Shown here one piece after another: positions 1 through 10,764 of a stretch of 64,000 nt of DNA. A program made the position numbers and the translations under genes. The notes under the pieces are model-generated. The model saw only the letters and a list, made by a program, of their open reading frames with translations. It had not been told where the DNA came from and did not search any database. Each line of letters opens with the position of its first letter. Within the stretch, counting starts at the first letter, position 1. Source of the DNA: Cristatella mucedo (lineage: Eukaryota; Bryozoa; Phylactolaemata; Cristatellidae); NCBI GenBank assembly GCA_009760855.2, contig WPIO01000009.1:2060001-2124000 (forward strand). Reading direction: 5' to 3'.

Positions 1-614
1 TAGGGGGGATGGCAACCCCCCCCCCCCAGTACGTCGAGTGAGCGTCGGAATGTGCCGTCGCAATTGCTGGAAATAGGAATGATTCACCCGGTTGAGGTCG
101 AAAGTAATTATGAACTTCTATTTCACCCACTTTCCTTCTGCGAAACATAACTCGCTCGCGGGCGAATCGTTAGAACGATTTTATATAACGGGTTTTCTAA
201 GGTGCGACTCTATACGTGCTGCAGTCTGTAAGTGGCGTGGCACTCCGAACGACCACGTTCGGCGATTCGAAGCGTTGCAGGACGATTTCTTGAGGCATCG
301 ACTTTGGCCGTATCTCCTTAAAGAGCGATAATATTGGCTTTTATTAAAACAGTTTTCAGTAGGTATAGCGATCTAATGCACTTGCAAAGCACCGTTAGAG
401 AGTACTTAAATGTCTTCGAAGGCACTTAACGTGCGTGCTTTAAAGAAAGCACGGTCGAATGATTAGTGGTAGCGTGCACAATGGCAACAGCTCGAGACGA
501 ACTGCTTGGGAGACGACAGTCCTTTTGCCGGCTTCCCGATTGCTGTCGCGAGGCATTGGGCTGTGAAGACTCTGCCTGAAGCTATCTGAAAGGATTCACT
601 GCATACTCCCTGGA
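1..614. other. unassigned DNA
   Basis: No recognisable gene. There is a C homopolymer at 16-27. The only open stretch, an 79-codon frame at 92-331, has no recognisable motif. Confidence 0.5.
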
Positions 615-772
615 TCTTGGCCCAGGAGGTTAAGTGCTCGCTTTTCACGACCCAGGCCGTGCGTTTGACTCCTGCATTGGGCGACCTTCCATCGCCCACT
701 GAAAGCGGTGCTGACAGCCGTAAAGGCTCTTCTGCCGCTATATAAACGAGGTTGTTAAATCAGTTGAGCTTT
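615..772 (+). mobile_element. SINE S1, tRNA-derived
   Basis: This is a copy of the commoner SINE family, S1. It has an RNA polymerase III A-box-like segment (ggttaagtgctcgc) and a degenerate B-box (gtttgactcc), then a conserved body with the paired segment gggcgacc/tcgccca. It ends in tctgccgctatataaacgag followed by a T/A-rich end. The same order of blocks recurs on both strands through the window, which defines the family. Confidence 0.75.
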
Positions 773-1135
773 ACAAGACAGCTGGCAATAGGCGACGACG
801 GCTCCTTTGGTCTACACCCGTTTTGCCTTAGTGAGAATGATCCGACGTCCTGGCTAATAGAGGCTCCCCTCTCTCTCTCCCCCTGCAGTGCATGGCTGCT
901 GGAGATTCAGTATGCTTGTCAGCCAGCTCAACATAACATCCATCCCGATCGTGGTTGCTGCGCTCGAGGTCCTAAGCTACCTTTGTAGCTAGCGCATGCG
1001 AAGTGCCTGCTTCCGAGACTACGCGAGCTTTTATCCATTAAGCAGCTTAGGCGAAACGAGTGTCGGCCGCCGGTGAACAGAACGAGTGATTTGCAAGCAT
1101 TGGGTTGCTGTGTAGCTTCGCAGAGGACTACACGC

Positions 1136-1262
1136 CTTTCTTAGCTCAGAATCTCATTAGCAGGGTCTTGGGTTCGAGCTTGACAGGGGAAGACCTGTAT
1201 TTCCAGCTGGTGATGAGCTCTGCTGTCTTCTGTGTATCAAAAACGGTTTTAGAATCAGCTGC
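1136..1262 (+). mobile_element. old, diverged S1 SINE
   Basis: A degenerate S1 copy. A B-box-like gggttcgagc is followed by a diverged body, a ctgtcttctgtgtatc block and the tail block ttagaatcagct. The head is not recognisable. It lies just before a second S1 copy in the same orientation. Confidence 0.4.
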
Positions 1263-1326
1263 TCTCACGCTTGAACCTCCTTTTCGGTTATGCAGTATCT
1301 TGACGGCTCACCGGCTTCCATCAAAC

Positions 1327-1445
1327 TTAGCCCAAGGATTAGGTGCTAGCATTTCACGACCCAGATAGTTGGTTCAAGCCCAGCCATTGCTGTGGGCAAT
1401 CATTTATTGCCCACAGCAATGGCTGTGGCAAATGGTTGAATCTTC
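1327..1445 (+). mobile_element. S1 SINE, 3'-truncated, with perfect hairpin
   Basis: The S1 head (aggattaggtgctagc) and the B-box (ggttcaagcc) are visible. The body segment at 1381-1425 is a perfect 19-bp inverted repeat with a 7-nt loop. Other copies carry the same segment as an imperfect stem. The usual tctgctgctata 3' block is missing. Confidence 0.6.
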
Positions 1446-2848
1446 CCACCTCTAATCTATTTTGACTTTTAAAGGCTCTATACGTACTTACATGAATTAT
1501 AGTGGCTTCTGCAGCAAGCGGTATTTTAGACTCTCTGACAAAATTCTCTCATAAAATAAGTATCGCTAGCGTTTAGCCTAAATACATCTATATAAACTAA
1601 CCTTTCGAACTAGCAAGAATCATCGAAGGAACCAAGAGCATCGTGATCACCATAGGATGTTGGTCGAGTTGACAATCCAACGACGGCTGGGCCGAGTAAA
1701 TGTAGCTTAAATACAACTCTGCGATATCTGAGACTACGGATAAATTCACAGTATATTGCCTGTTCGCATACACGTACTTCTTGTATAGAATCTTTTATTA
1801 CAGGCAAGCCTTCGGCGACCTCGAGCTAGAGCTGTATGCAATCCCACTTTGAGCTACGGTATAGACTTAGACAACATTGATAATCTCTGCTATGGTTCAC
1901 AACTTAGTTTTGACAAGGCCCACTCACCCATTGAATGAGCAACAAGGGCGTCTTGCATGCACCATGAAAACACATTGCTTTTTATTAAGAAGCCGCGCGC
2001 AGTCTCAGTCTTTTCAAAAGCATCTAAAAGAAAGCCAGTGTAAACTACCCATCGAGTATCGAGTGCTCGATACCTGCACAATTTAGTCAGCACAATCAAT
2101 ACCGATGGGTGGTGGCTGCCATTTCACCAGTTGTTAACATAAACAACCAAAGCTGCCAAGATTCTCCTTTATTGAAGCGACTCGTTGGTCTGGCACTGGC
2201 GGTGATCGCGTCGGCTTCACGGCAGGTCTCAGGGCAGCAAGCAGCAAGCAGGAGCTCACGAAGAGTTCATGGCCCATAGGCAGCGCCACTGGACTGGGAG
2301 AGCGCCGCCGCGCCCACAAAGCAGAACCCCTGAAATATCTAGCAGCCACTACAAAGCTGGGATGGCCATTGCTTTAGCAGATTTTCTTCTGTTTTCAACA
2401 TGGTGAATTCAATCACGTGCACACAGCTATGACACCGATTTTCGAGAGCAGCAACAGTTAACAAGGATCAGCAAGTAAATCACGTTAGCACACAACAGGC
2501 AAGCACTGATGCCTACGCATTTATCCTCACATGCAAAGATTAAATGTCTGCTTACGATCATGGCCCCACCTGTGTCCACTTGTCTAATCAGAGTGTAGCA
2601 GGGCATCATACAGCTGACATACTAAAGCATGAATATGCAGCAGGATGCCTCGACCATAGGAGCCCCCAGCATATCGGACTGCAGTCGCATTAAAATGCAA
2701 AAGTAAAAAAGAAAGAAGGCAGCAATTCGTATCGATATGTAGGCCTGTGCTAGCTGTAAGTTCAAAGGATAGATAAAAAAGCCGAATGCACATCGACATG
2801 AGTTCCAGAAGCCGAGAGTCGTATGGAAAAGAGGCAAAGTACAAAAAA
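1446..2848. other. unassigned AT-rich DNA
   Basis: No gene or confident repeat is seen. Open frames are short, overlap on both strands and have no recognisable motifs. Confidence 0.4.
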
Positions 2849-3012
2849 AGTTAAGCTGATTTAACAGCCTCATTTATATAGCAGCAGAAGAGCCTTCATG
2901 GCTATCACCAACACTTGCAGTGGTCAATACAAGATCGACCACAGCAGGACTCGAACCCACGACCCGGGTTGGTCGTGAAGAGTGAGCACCTTACCCCTAA
3001 GGGCTAAGAACC
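2849..3012 (-). mobile_element. SINE S1
   Basis: A near full-length S1 on the minus strand. Read in its own sense it has the A-box region (aggggtaaggtgctcac), the B-box (gggttcgagtcctgctg), the body and the tail tgctatataaatgaggctg, then an A/T-rich end. The B-box is a good match to the tRNA consensus. Confidence 0.8.
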
Positions 3013-3527
3013 AGGGGCAATGCATGGCACGACGCAGCCCGCTGACTGACAGCTACAGCAAGCCCGCTTGATTCAGTTAATGAGCACATTGCCATAAGGC
3101 TACAACACTTGTAAGTCGTGAGCAACACGGCACCAAGCATAATTGGTAATGCAAAAGCCAGACAGACAGTACTGGAGAGGCTGTAGGGCACAGAGAAGAC
3201 GATGCTCTCGATGTGTGTAAGACACTCGTGCAGCAGGCTGACAAAAGAACTTATCGTTCTCCATCGGCATCGTCACCAGGGGATCACGTCGTCAGAATCG
3301 CTGGCAAGCCAGGTGCACAATGTAAGGCATCTGCAGAATGTAAACATCACACGGCTTACATCGCACGGCATACGTACACGAGACTGGTTTCTAGTGTCAA
3401 AGTAATACTACTACATAGGCCCCCAGATAACCAGCCATAATGGGTATTAAAGTCAACAGACCTCGATGCCTCGGCCTCCATGCCATCACACGACATCGCG
3501 ACTGATCGTGATACAAGTAAATGCAAT

Positions 3528-3690
3528 GGTCGGCTGATTCTACTGCCTGATTTCTATACAGTGGCAGAAGCCTCTTAGTGACTATCAACACCACAAAACA
3601 ATGGGCAATGAAGGATTGGGTGCTGCATGACTCGAGCCGACGACCGAGGCTGTACAAGTACAAGCACCTTTACCCCTGGGCCCAGTCTTA
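3528..3690 (-). mobile_element. SINE S1, diverged
   Basis: A minus-strand S1 copy. The A-box region (ggggtaaaggtgcttg) and the B-box (ggctcgagtcatgc) are recognisable. The body and the ccactgtatagaaatcagg tail have drifted. It lies 0.5 kb from another minus-strand S1. Confidence 0.65.
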
Positions 3691-3699
3691 CATGGTAGG

Positions 3700-5250
3700 T
3701 CACACTGCCAGTACTGCACCCGTCCTGTATAACAGAGGCTATCGAGAATGATATACGCAGGGGCAGCGGCTCTGACACACATCAGCAAACAGCGCAGAAA
3801 TCTACCAGTCGTGAGTAGGCTGACACATCCGAGCATTCTATATCCTGCTGGTACAAGGCAGAAGGCAGACCATTCCATTTTCCCTCGGCACTCTATACCT
3901 GCAAGAGGTTCACCTCGGGGTATGGACGGCCGGCGGCGCCCATGCACCAGCCCCTCCACGTGGTTGCTCAGACGTTCAACGTGCCTCATTGTCGTCTGAG
4001 TTAGGCTACTTAATAGGGAGTAGCTGTCCAGGTCCAGGGCCAGCGTCTTGCCACCTCCCCCCCACCACCACTCCAGTTTCCCAGCAGGCTTGGCAGGCAG
4101 TACATGCCGACTGGTTTGGCTGCCTTACGTGCGGAGCCAGCAGCAGCTCCAGGTCGGAAGCTTGCAGCGCTATGAGCCGTAAACATTTATAGCAAAGCTC
4201 GGCGACGAACGACCTGGCGACCAAGCTTGTGGCCGTCAGCCGAGGCGATGCTCAGCTCAGCTCACACACGCCGGCCGCCTGAGCGGTCGCCTGAGCCAGT
4301 TCACCGGCTGCTACTTGACGCCCAGTGCTAAGCTATACAGTTAAGGAACGCCCAAAATAAAATGTGTCACGCCCGTTAAAGCCTGGAGTACAACGAGTCA
4401 CGAACGAGACGCGTCAGCTGCGAAGCGAGCTAGCGAGCGAGTCGGCGATGGTCGCCGTGTCGCCAACCGCGGCAGTGTTCTTCTGTAAGCTGTCGCCGCC
4501 CTTCTAGAAAGGGCCGTATGGCTCAGGGAGAATCGTGGCATCCGAATGCATTTACCTTCTTTCCCGCCGCGGAATCGTGGCTCGAGAAGGTGCGCCTACA
4601 TCGCGCCAGCCGGCGGCCCTTGGCGGCCACCGCCGCCAAACGCGGCCCTACACACCGTGCAGATCCATTGCGTTTTCCTTGGAGGACACCAAACTGACAG
4701 CGCTCAAGCGAGTTTCCACAGCTTCCACAGGCTTTTTAAGCCGTACCAATCGCATATTCACGTGCAAGAACGCCGCAAGTAATAAGTTAGGCGCGAAAAT
4801 TTCCAGAGACGCGAGTGGCGGAAGTGGCGCCCAGGAGCTTGGGCTGTTCTCATACACGCACTTTGTCAGGGGCCCGTGCTTGGAATTTTCAAGCAATTTT
4901 AAGATGGACACTACTAAAACGTAGAAAAATATGTAAGCTTCAATTTGAAATAATGCAGTCGAGCTAAATGCCTGTGGAGGACGTCAATAGTGTCCGTTTC
5001 ACGACACAACTCACAACCACCAGAAGCCAATCTTTTGCGTCTCAACGTGATTATATAGGAGAAGGGAGAAGTAAGCTGACTAAAACGCACATTAAATGAT
5101 AGAGAAATATCTGGGCTAAATAAATGTGTAAGTAATACTGAATAAACGTATTACGCTGTAGTGCAAGCAGCCGTTTACCGTAACGATGTTAGCACAATAA
5201 TGGTCAGACCGCAGTCCGGATGCTGCCTCCAGTGCCATGTCTTCTCCGAC
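3700..5250. other. DNA upstream of histone H1, unassigned
   Basis: No gene or repeat is recognised. Composition becomes GC-rich around 4.2-4.7 kb. The longest open frame (4535-4924, plus) has no identifiable domain and overlaps open frames on both strands. Part of it may be distal regulatory DNA for H1, but nothing in the sequence proves that. Confidence 0.4.
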
Positions 5251-5265
5251 GTCCGAAAAAAGAGC

Positions 5266-5272
5266 TATATAG
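5266..5272 (+). promoter_or_regulatory. TATA box of histone H1
   Basis: TATATAG stands 90 bp before the H1 start codon in a gctatatagtcg context. This spacing allows a transcription start near 5295 and a 5' leader of about 65 nt, usual for replication-dependent histone genes. I see no clear CCAAT box or H1-specific AAACACA box close upstream. Confidence 0.7.
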
Positions 5273-5362
5273 TCGGGCCGTGGACCGCTGACAGACATTC
5301 TGCCCTTTGGCTCGTAGCTTTTTCGTGACTTAAGTCGTGTTGAGGAAGATCGCTCGTGAATC

Positions 5363-6064
5363 ATGTCTGATGCTCCAGCTCCAGCTGCTGCCCCCGCCGC
5401 CCCCGCTGCCGCGGCGGCCCCCGCTCCAGCGGCGGCCGCGCCGAAGAAGCCCAGGAAGGCGGCTGCCTCCAAGCCGAGAGTTGTTGCCGCTCACCCGCCG
5501 GTAGCCGAGATGGTCGATGCCGCCATTGCCGCCCTCAAGGATCGCAAGGGATCGTCGCTGCCGGCGCTGAAGAAGTACATCGCCGCCAACTTCAAGGTCG
5601 ACGTCGCCAAGGTGGCGCCATTCATCAAGAAGTACCTGAAGACGGCCGTCGCCAGCGGCAAGCTGGTGCAGACCAAAGGTACGGGCGCCTCGGGCTCGTT
5701 CCGTCTTGGCGCGTCGGCGGCGGTGAAGCCGAAAAAAGAGAAGCAGCCCAAGGCCGCCAAGAAGCCCAAGGCCGAGAAGCCCAAGGCAAAGAAGGCTGCC
5801 GCCTCGCCCAAGAAGGCCGCTGCCAAGCCTAAGAAGGTAGCCACTCCGAAGAAGGCCGCCGCCAAGAAGCCGGCTACGCCCAAGAAGGCCAAGAGCCCGG
5901 CGAAGAAGGCCGTCGCCAAGCCAAAGTCGCCGGCCAAGCCGAAGGCAGCCAAGAGCCCGGCGAAGAAGGCCGCCGTCGCCAAGGCCAAGTCGCCAGCCAA
6001 GCCGAAGGCCGTCGCCAAGCCGAAGGCCGCTGCCAAGCCCAAGGCAGCTGCCAAGAAGGCTTAA
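5363..6064 (+). CDS. linker histone H1
   Basis: Linker histone of 233 aa that binds nucleosomal and linker DNA and compacts chromatin in the nucleus. Residues 4-27 are an Ala/Pro-rich N-terminal arm and 28-43 are basic. The winged-helix globular domain runs from about residue 44 (HPPVAEMV) to about 116, with the hallmark [18 protein letters not shown] and GTGASGSF segments. The C-terminal tail (117-233) is almost pure Lys/Ala/Pro and carries several S/T-P-x-K repeats, which are CDK sites in H1 tails. There are no introns, as expected for a replication-dependent histone. The ATG at 5363 follows a TATA box and a short leader, and the TAA is followed 31 nt later by the histone stem-loop. No core histone gene is seen within 57 kb downstream. 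Codon use is strongly GC-biased against AT-rich flanks. Confidence 0.97.
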   Translation: MSDAPAPAAAPAAPAAAAAPAPAAAAPKKPRKAAASKPRVVAAHPPVAEMVDAAIAALKDRKGSSLPALKKYIAANFKVDVAKVAPFIKKYLKTAVASGKLVQTKGTGASGSFRLGASAAVKPKKEKQPKAAKKPKAEKPKAKKAAASPKKAAAKPKKVATPKKAAAKKPATPKKAKSPAKKAVAKPKSPAKPKAAKSPAKKAAVAKAKSPAKPKAVAKPKAAAKPKAAAKKA

Positions 6065-6094
6065 ATGCTCTGCTTTCTCTTTGAGAAACTACAA

Positions 6095-6110
6095 GGCCCT
6101 TTTTAGGGCC
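6095..6110 (+). terminator. histone mRNA 3' stem-loop
   Basis: A 6-bp GC-rich stem with a 4-nt T/A loop (GGCCCT TTTT AGGGCC) followed by ACCCA. This is the metazoan replication-dependent histone 3'-end signal recognised by SLBP. It lies 31 nt after the stop codon. The downstream purine-rich element that pairs with U7 snRNA is not certain; the stretch gaagggtacc near 6124 is a weak candidate. Confidence 0.93.
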
Positions 6111-6119
6111 ACCCAATTC

Positions 6120-6605
6120 CAACGAAGGGTACCTACGTTCTAGCTGGCGCCGGGTGGCGCAGCCGCAGGGCATTGAAGGTGAGTTGCTGGCCGGAGCGAG
6201 CCACTGCACTGCGATTAGGCTTATGATTGCTGCAAGCTTACGGTTAGCGCTAGCTGGTGTAGAAAGAGCTAGTTGAGTAACCAGTACAGGACATATTACG
6301 CTCAAAATTGCTGTATACAGGCTTGGCGGGCATCATGTCGCGTAGATTAGTAAAGCACAAAATAGGGATCAGCTAGTGAGGCGTCAAATCTGTTGGAATA
6401 TTTAATGGTGCTTCTTTCAAAACGTCTGTCTAGATGGGACACATTACATATAACGGGTGCTAATACCGCGCAGCACGTAGTTGCAGCGCTTTGGCATAAA
6501 ACCATAGGCCGAGCATTTTACCCTTTTCTTGATCGGGCTCGTTATAATCGTTAAATTCTGCTTGTGTATGAGGAATCGGTTCACCTTCAAACTCCATCAG
6601 CAAGT
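6120..6605. other. unassigned DNA 3' of histone H1
   Basis: No gene or repeat is recognised between the histone 3' end and the first LINE fragment. Confidence 0.4.
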
Positions 6606-7160
6606 GTTATAATAATAATATTGCACTTGATGAAGCGCCCTCAGAGAACTTAATCTCTTTCTGGGCGCTTTACATTTGCTGCAAAGTGATACGCAATAGA
6701 ATAGTAAGTAAAATAAACATGCTTGAAAAACAAACAAAATGAATAACATGGTTAGGGGTTACATGCACTGGGTCAGCATGCAAATGTGGTTAGTGGCAGC
6801 ATGAACAGTGTCAGCACGCATAAGCACATCGAGGACGAATCACAAGGACCCACTAAATGCTGTCCTAAATAGGTATGTTTTAAAGTTTCTTTTAAATGTG
6901 GTCAGGTCAGGGGATGTTCTGATGCAGGTCGGGAGGGAGTTCCAGGCTGTGGGAGCATACGAGCTAAATGCACGGTCTCCAAAGGATTTGAGGTTTGTAC
7001 GAGGTATTTCTAGACTGTTGGATTCCGAAAAGCGAGTGGTACGATGCTTTGCCTGATGGGGTAGTATATCTGAAAGATAGGCTGGAGCCATAGAATGAAG
7101 AGACCTAAAAGTGAGCGACAAAACCTTGGAAGTCAATCCGTTGCTTGACTGTTACAGGTA
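6606..7160 (-). mobile_element. LINE family A (L2/CR1-like), 3' fragment
   Basis: A 5'-truncated non-LTR retrotransposon on the minus strand. The open frame 7136-6840 encodes the reverse-transcriptase C-terminal region (LTFRSLHSMAPAYLSD, FGDRAFSSYAPTAWNSLP, FKRNFKTYLFRTAFSGSL), typical of L2/CR1-type elements. It is followed by a 3' UTR of about 230 bp and then a hairpin-forming end, agcgcccaga...gagggcgctt, with a (TTA)n tail. No endonuclease or palm motifs remain. Confidence 0.88.
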
Positions 7161-7694
7161 AATCTATGTATAGAACAAACTAGGTGCGCTGTTCATCGCT
7201 CAGAACAAAAAGGTACACACGCACATTATCCAAGTGTTATCGGTTCAAATTAAGCCGCGCGATCGAAGAGTTTTCTGCTGCCTTCGTTTTCCCTTACAAG
7301 CTTTCCATTTTTGCTCGATATCGAAATGGTCTTTTGGTTGGGTTTGTTGACAGTCAAGAACGATAGGTAGGCTAGGAGCCGTAGCTTCTCCCGCTTTTAC
7401 AGAATGCAGAAATAGAATATAGAAATATTTATAGAATAGAAATATTTTACAGAAGCAGAAATAAGTGTCAGACCCAGCGGAGGAAAAAGCCTGGCAGCTC
7501 CAGCAAGAATGGTCGACGGTCTTGCAGTTAAGTTAACACAAATCTGAGCACAGCTGATGTGCGCGAGCAGGCTGGCGCTGCAGAGCCACTGAGGTGCGAA
7601 TAGGTCGAGCCGCCTCTGGCCTTGTGGGTTCAAAATGAGAATTTCGCGACTCATCGGCACACATCGACTGCCTTCAGCGACCTCCACGCTGGTT

Positions 7695-7832
7695 AGGCCT
7701 AGCGGTCGATGCGCTCGCCTTTAATGACCAAGGTATTTGACGACCGAGGTCGTGGGCTCGAGCCCGTGGTATGTGTGAAGCACCGGAATAGAGATTTCAG
7801 CTCTCTTTAGGGCGCCGTTCAAATGAGCTGTT
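7695..7832 (+). mobile_element. SINE S2, tRNA-derived
   Basis: S2 has a tRNA-like head with an A-box-like segment (cggtcgatgcgctcgcc) and a B-box (gtgggctcgagccc). Its 3' end is tagagatttcagctctctttagggcgcc, which resembles the 3' end of LINE family A. It differs from S1 in everything after the B-box. Confidence 0.7.
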
Positions 7833-8424
7833 AAGCCAGTGATACATACGGTCGACGTCTTGAAATGAAAGACCGCTTGAGCTGGCTTGTATTAAGATTA
7901 GCTGCGTGGCTCATTTGTGTGAATCCAATTGAAACAAATTGGCAAGTAATTTGGACTGTGGCAGCAGAGGTTCCTATTTCGTATTCGAGATTTCGAGTGT
8001 AGGCCATTTTTGTATCAAGTGCAGCCATGTTCAAATACCATCGCAGTGATTAGGGCTAGGCCTAGACCCAAAAGCTAGCCTGAAAATTGCCTCGCTAGCC
8101 TCGTGTAATTCTTTTTGGTTAGGTGCCGGGTATGCAATAGGGACACTTGAGTATCTACGAGTACAGCGACGCTGCCGTCGAGATCCGCCAAGCCTAGGCG
8201 CGGGTTTCTGCGTAGCAGCTTCAATTAATAGCCCCGCCCTGGCCCGACACGGAGCTCTGCGGTACGAATTGCAGATCCCATCTGGACAATGTAAAACGCC
8301 TATCAGCTAAGTCTGCTTTGTTCCAACGACCCGAGACACCTAGCAGATTGATAACAATTGAACAGGTGGTTCTAGTTGGAGAGAGTGTGACAACTGTAAC
8401 AGTTGTTAATGACGAGAAGTATCT

Positions 8425-8572
8425 TGCAAACACATTAGCTAAGGTGCTCGCCTACAACGACCGAGGTCGAGGTGCTTACCTGTACGACCGAGGTCACGAG
8501 CTTGAATCCCATGACATTTGCGAAGTATTTGAATAGAGATTCAGTTCTCTTAGGACGCTAAAGAAATGAAAG
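8425..8572 (+). mobile_element. SINE S2 with internal duplication
   Basis: The A-box region (agctaaggtgctcgcc) is followed by two copies of a cgaccgaggtc segment (8459 and 8485), then a B-box-like gagcttgaatccc and the S2 end tagagattcagttctcttaggacgct. The repeated segment suggests a small internal duplication of the tRNA-like head. Confidence 0.65.
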
Positions 8573-9201
8573 AAAAATATATATTTATGTACGTATAAAT
8601 ATATTCCTGTTCCTGAGCCGGGAGTCGCGAGCAGCACCCGCGGCGGCCCCGACAGGGTAAGGCTTCCCACGGGTTAATGTACTTGCTGTTCATATGAGCA
8701 TGTTCATATTTTAATAAATAGTTTTATACTGTATATATAAGTTAGCTGCCCGAGCGAGCTTCATGGATATCTTTCATTAAAGGGCAACTGATTTAAAGCT
8801 GTTATTTAGAACCTGCATTCGTTCGCTCAGCGATTCGCTCTACCGAGATCAGCCGAAGGAATAGAAGCTGAGTCGCGGCCGATTCCTTTGAACTAGGACA
8901 GTCCGATGGTCGGCAGAAGTAGCGAGTTATCGAGCCGCGTCACGAATCGGTAATGGACGGTCCCCAATGGCGGAGATGTTTTGAAGCCGCATGGTTAGGA
9001 AGAAGGCTGCGAACCCGGTACGTCGATTCAAAACTAAACTCGGGCGGGGGGGAAGTGTCCGCTGTGGTGGTCATGAAAATAAAAACAGTGCATCGGCAAT
9101 AAACAAAACAGGAAAGCACGACTTCATAAGGAGTGGCCGTTATGATGCAGGGTGACTGATCTCTTTCCTGGTGAGCTAGTAACCCTGCCCGTACTGGACG
9201 A
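8573..9201. other. unassigned DNA
   Basis: AT-rich stretches near 8575-8605 and 8700-8750. No gene or repeat is recognised. Confidence 0.35.
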
Positions 9202-9351
9202 GGACCGGTTCCTTTTGAAGGGACTTTTGACAGGTCCCGAAGTAGGGATAATTTCGTGCTGCCCGGCACTGGTCATGGGGGTGGGAGACAATTACCAACG
9301 TGTTTTGCTCAAGTATGCACAAAGTACTCTGAAAATACAGATTCTAGTCCT
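9202..9351 (+). repeat. left copy of a 150-bp direct repeat
   Basis: About 98% identical, by eye, to 10617-10764 in the same orientation. I see two substitutions and a one-base indel plus end slippage. The right boundary coincides exactly with the start of a truncated LINE B fragment. Confidence 0.9.
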
Positions 9352-9688
9352 CGATACACGACCGACTGCAAAGCTCTTTGCTGACCCACAAGGCCCGCCA
9401 CAGTTTGGCTCCTCCGTACCTAGCTGCACTGCTACCCCAGTTTCAGCTTTCTCGTGCCTTCAGGTCGTTTATTGACAGTCAATTAGCTGTTCCATTCCTC
9501 CGCTTAAAGACCGTTGGCGACAGAAGCTTTAGCTCTGCAGGTCCTAGACTGTGGAACTCGCTTCCACGATTCTTACGCAACGGCAACTACTCTCCTGCTG
9601 CCGACTAAAGCACATCCTTTCCTGCCGTCTTGAGCTGCTGCTTCCATGTTACCCACTACCTTAACTGCTCCCCTGACTCGGTTATGCT
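9352..9688 (+). mobile_element. LINE family B fragment, 5' part
   Basis: The C-terminal reverse-transcriptase region of a second L2/CR1-like family. Residues LTHKARHSLAPPYLA, FLRLKTVGDRSFSSAG and RLWNSLPRF are visible in the frame 9378-9608. The 3' UTR is then cut at 9688 by a family A insertion and resumes at 10041. The family match is with the copy at 18.9-20.3 kb. Confidence 0.85.
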
Positions 9689-10040
9689 ATGCTCCCAAAG
9701 CCTGGAACTCACTCCCGACTTGCGTCACGACATTCCCTGACTTGACCACATTTAAAAAGAAATTAAAGACGCACCTATTTATGACAGCATTTAGTGGGTC
9801 CCTGTGATTCGTCCTTTATGTGCTTATGTGTGCTGACACTGTTGCATGCTGCCACTAATCACACTTGCATGCTGACTCTGTGCATGTCACTCCTAACCTT
9901 GTTATTCATGTTGTTTATCAAGCACGACACCACTCACCATTCGATCGTGTTTCCTTTGCAGCAAATGTAAAACGCCTAGACTGAGATCGAGTTCTCCAAG
10001 GGCGCTTTATCAAGCGTAATAATATTATTATTATTATGCT
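9689..10040 (+). mobile_element. LINE family A inserted in LINE B
   Basis: A strongly 5'-truncated family A element. It begins in the segment encoding SQ..AWNSLP (atgctcccaaagcctgg) and runs through FKKKLKTHLF and the 3' UTR to the hairpin end and (TTA)n. The flanking host sequence ttatgct occurs at 9682-9688 and again at 10034-10040, consistent with a 7-bp target-site duplication. Confidence 0.85.
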
Positions 10041-10200
10041 TCCCAATTTCTCTTTGTTTCTTGAGATGAAGTCTGTTGGCTACCAAATGCGTATCGAAAG
10101 CCGCTTAGGCTGTGAGTGCGCTATACAAAACTCTCCTGCGTAACACCCACATGGTATTTGTGACTTTGTGGAGCTACAGACGGAGATACATTACATTGCA
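10041..10200 (+). mobile_element. LINE family B fragment, 3' end
   Basis: The 3' UTR of the LINE B copy interrupted at 9688. It contains the family B blocks tctttgtttcttgag, gaagtctgttggcta and caaaactctcctgcgtaacac, and ends in ctacagacggagatacat. This matches, in opposite orientation, the ends at 20339 and 22665. Confidence 0.82.
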
Positions 10201-10616
10201 TTACTTTAACCACTTGCGACCATACGAAAGAATTCCGATAGCGTAGTTATAGGGCGGCCCCCCTTAGCTGTAGGCAGTCAGGTGGATACTGCTAATTTTT
10301 CTAAATAGTTTTCGTGATAATGTGACATCCACGATTTCATAATTTTCAGTGCACGCGTTTCGTTCCGTATACTCTAAATTTTCAAGTTCGATCTGAAAAA
10401 AGTTGGACAACGCGGCCACCTTTAGTCTCATTTGGTCCAGAGGGCTCATTCGGGACCGTCCGGGATTTTGGCTGTATGAGCTAAGGCACGATGCTTCATC
10501 GTCGCTTAGTTCTTACTGAGCGCAACTATGCCATTACGCAAAAGAGTGCAATGCTAAGCACTCTAGGCAGCGAAGCAATTCCACTGACAACGACGAATGG
10601 CTATACTAATGCCGTG
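10201..10616. other. unassigned DNA between LINE B and right direct repeat
   Basis: No gene or repeat family is recognised. Confidence 0.35.
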
Positions 10617-10764
10617 GACCGGTTCCTTTTGAAGGGACTTTTGACAGGTCCCGAAGTAGGATAATTTCGTGCTGCCCGGCACTGGTCATGGGGGTGGGAG
10701 ACAATTGCCAACGTGTTTTGCTCAAGTATGCACAAAGTGCTCTGAAAATACAGATTCTAGTCCT
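10617..10764 (+). repeat. right copy of a 150-bp direct repeat
   Basis: Near-identical to 9202-9351. Nothing in it looks coding. It is followed by unrelated sequence. Confidence 0.9.

Noticed and set aside
5491-6054. 187-codon frame antisense to histone H1
   Set aside because: It mirrors the Lys/Ala codons of H1 as Ala/Gly/Phe/Leu repeats. The H1 frame has clear homology.
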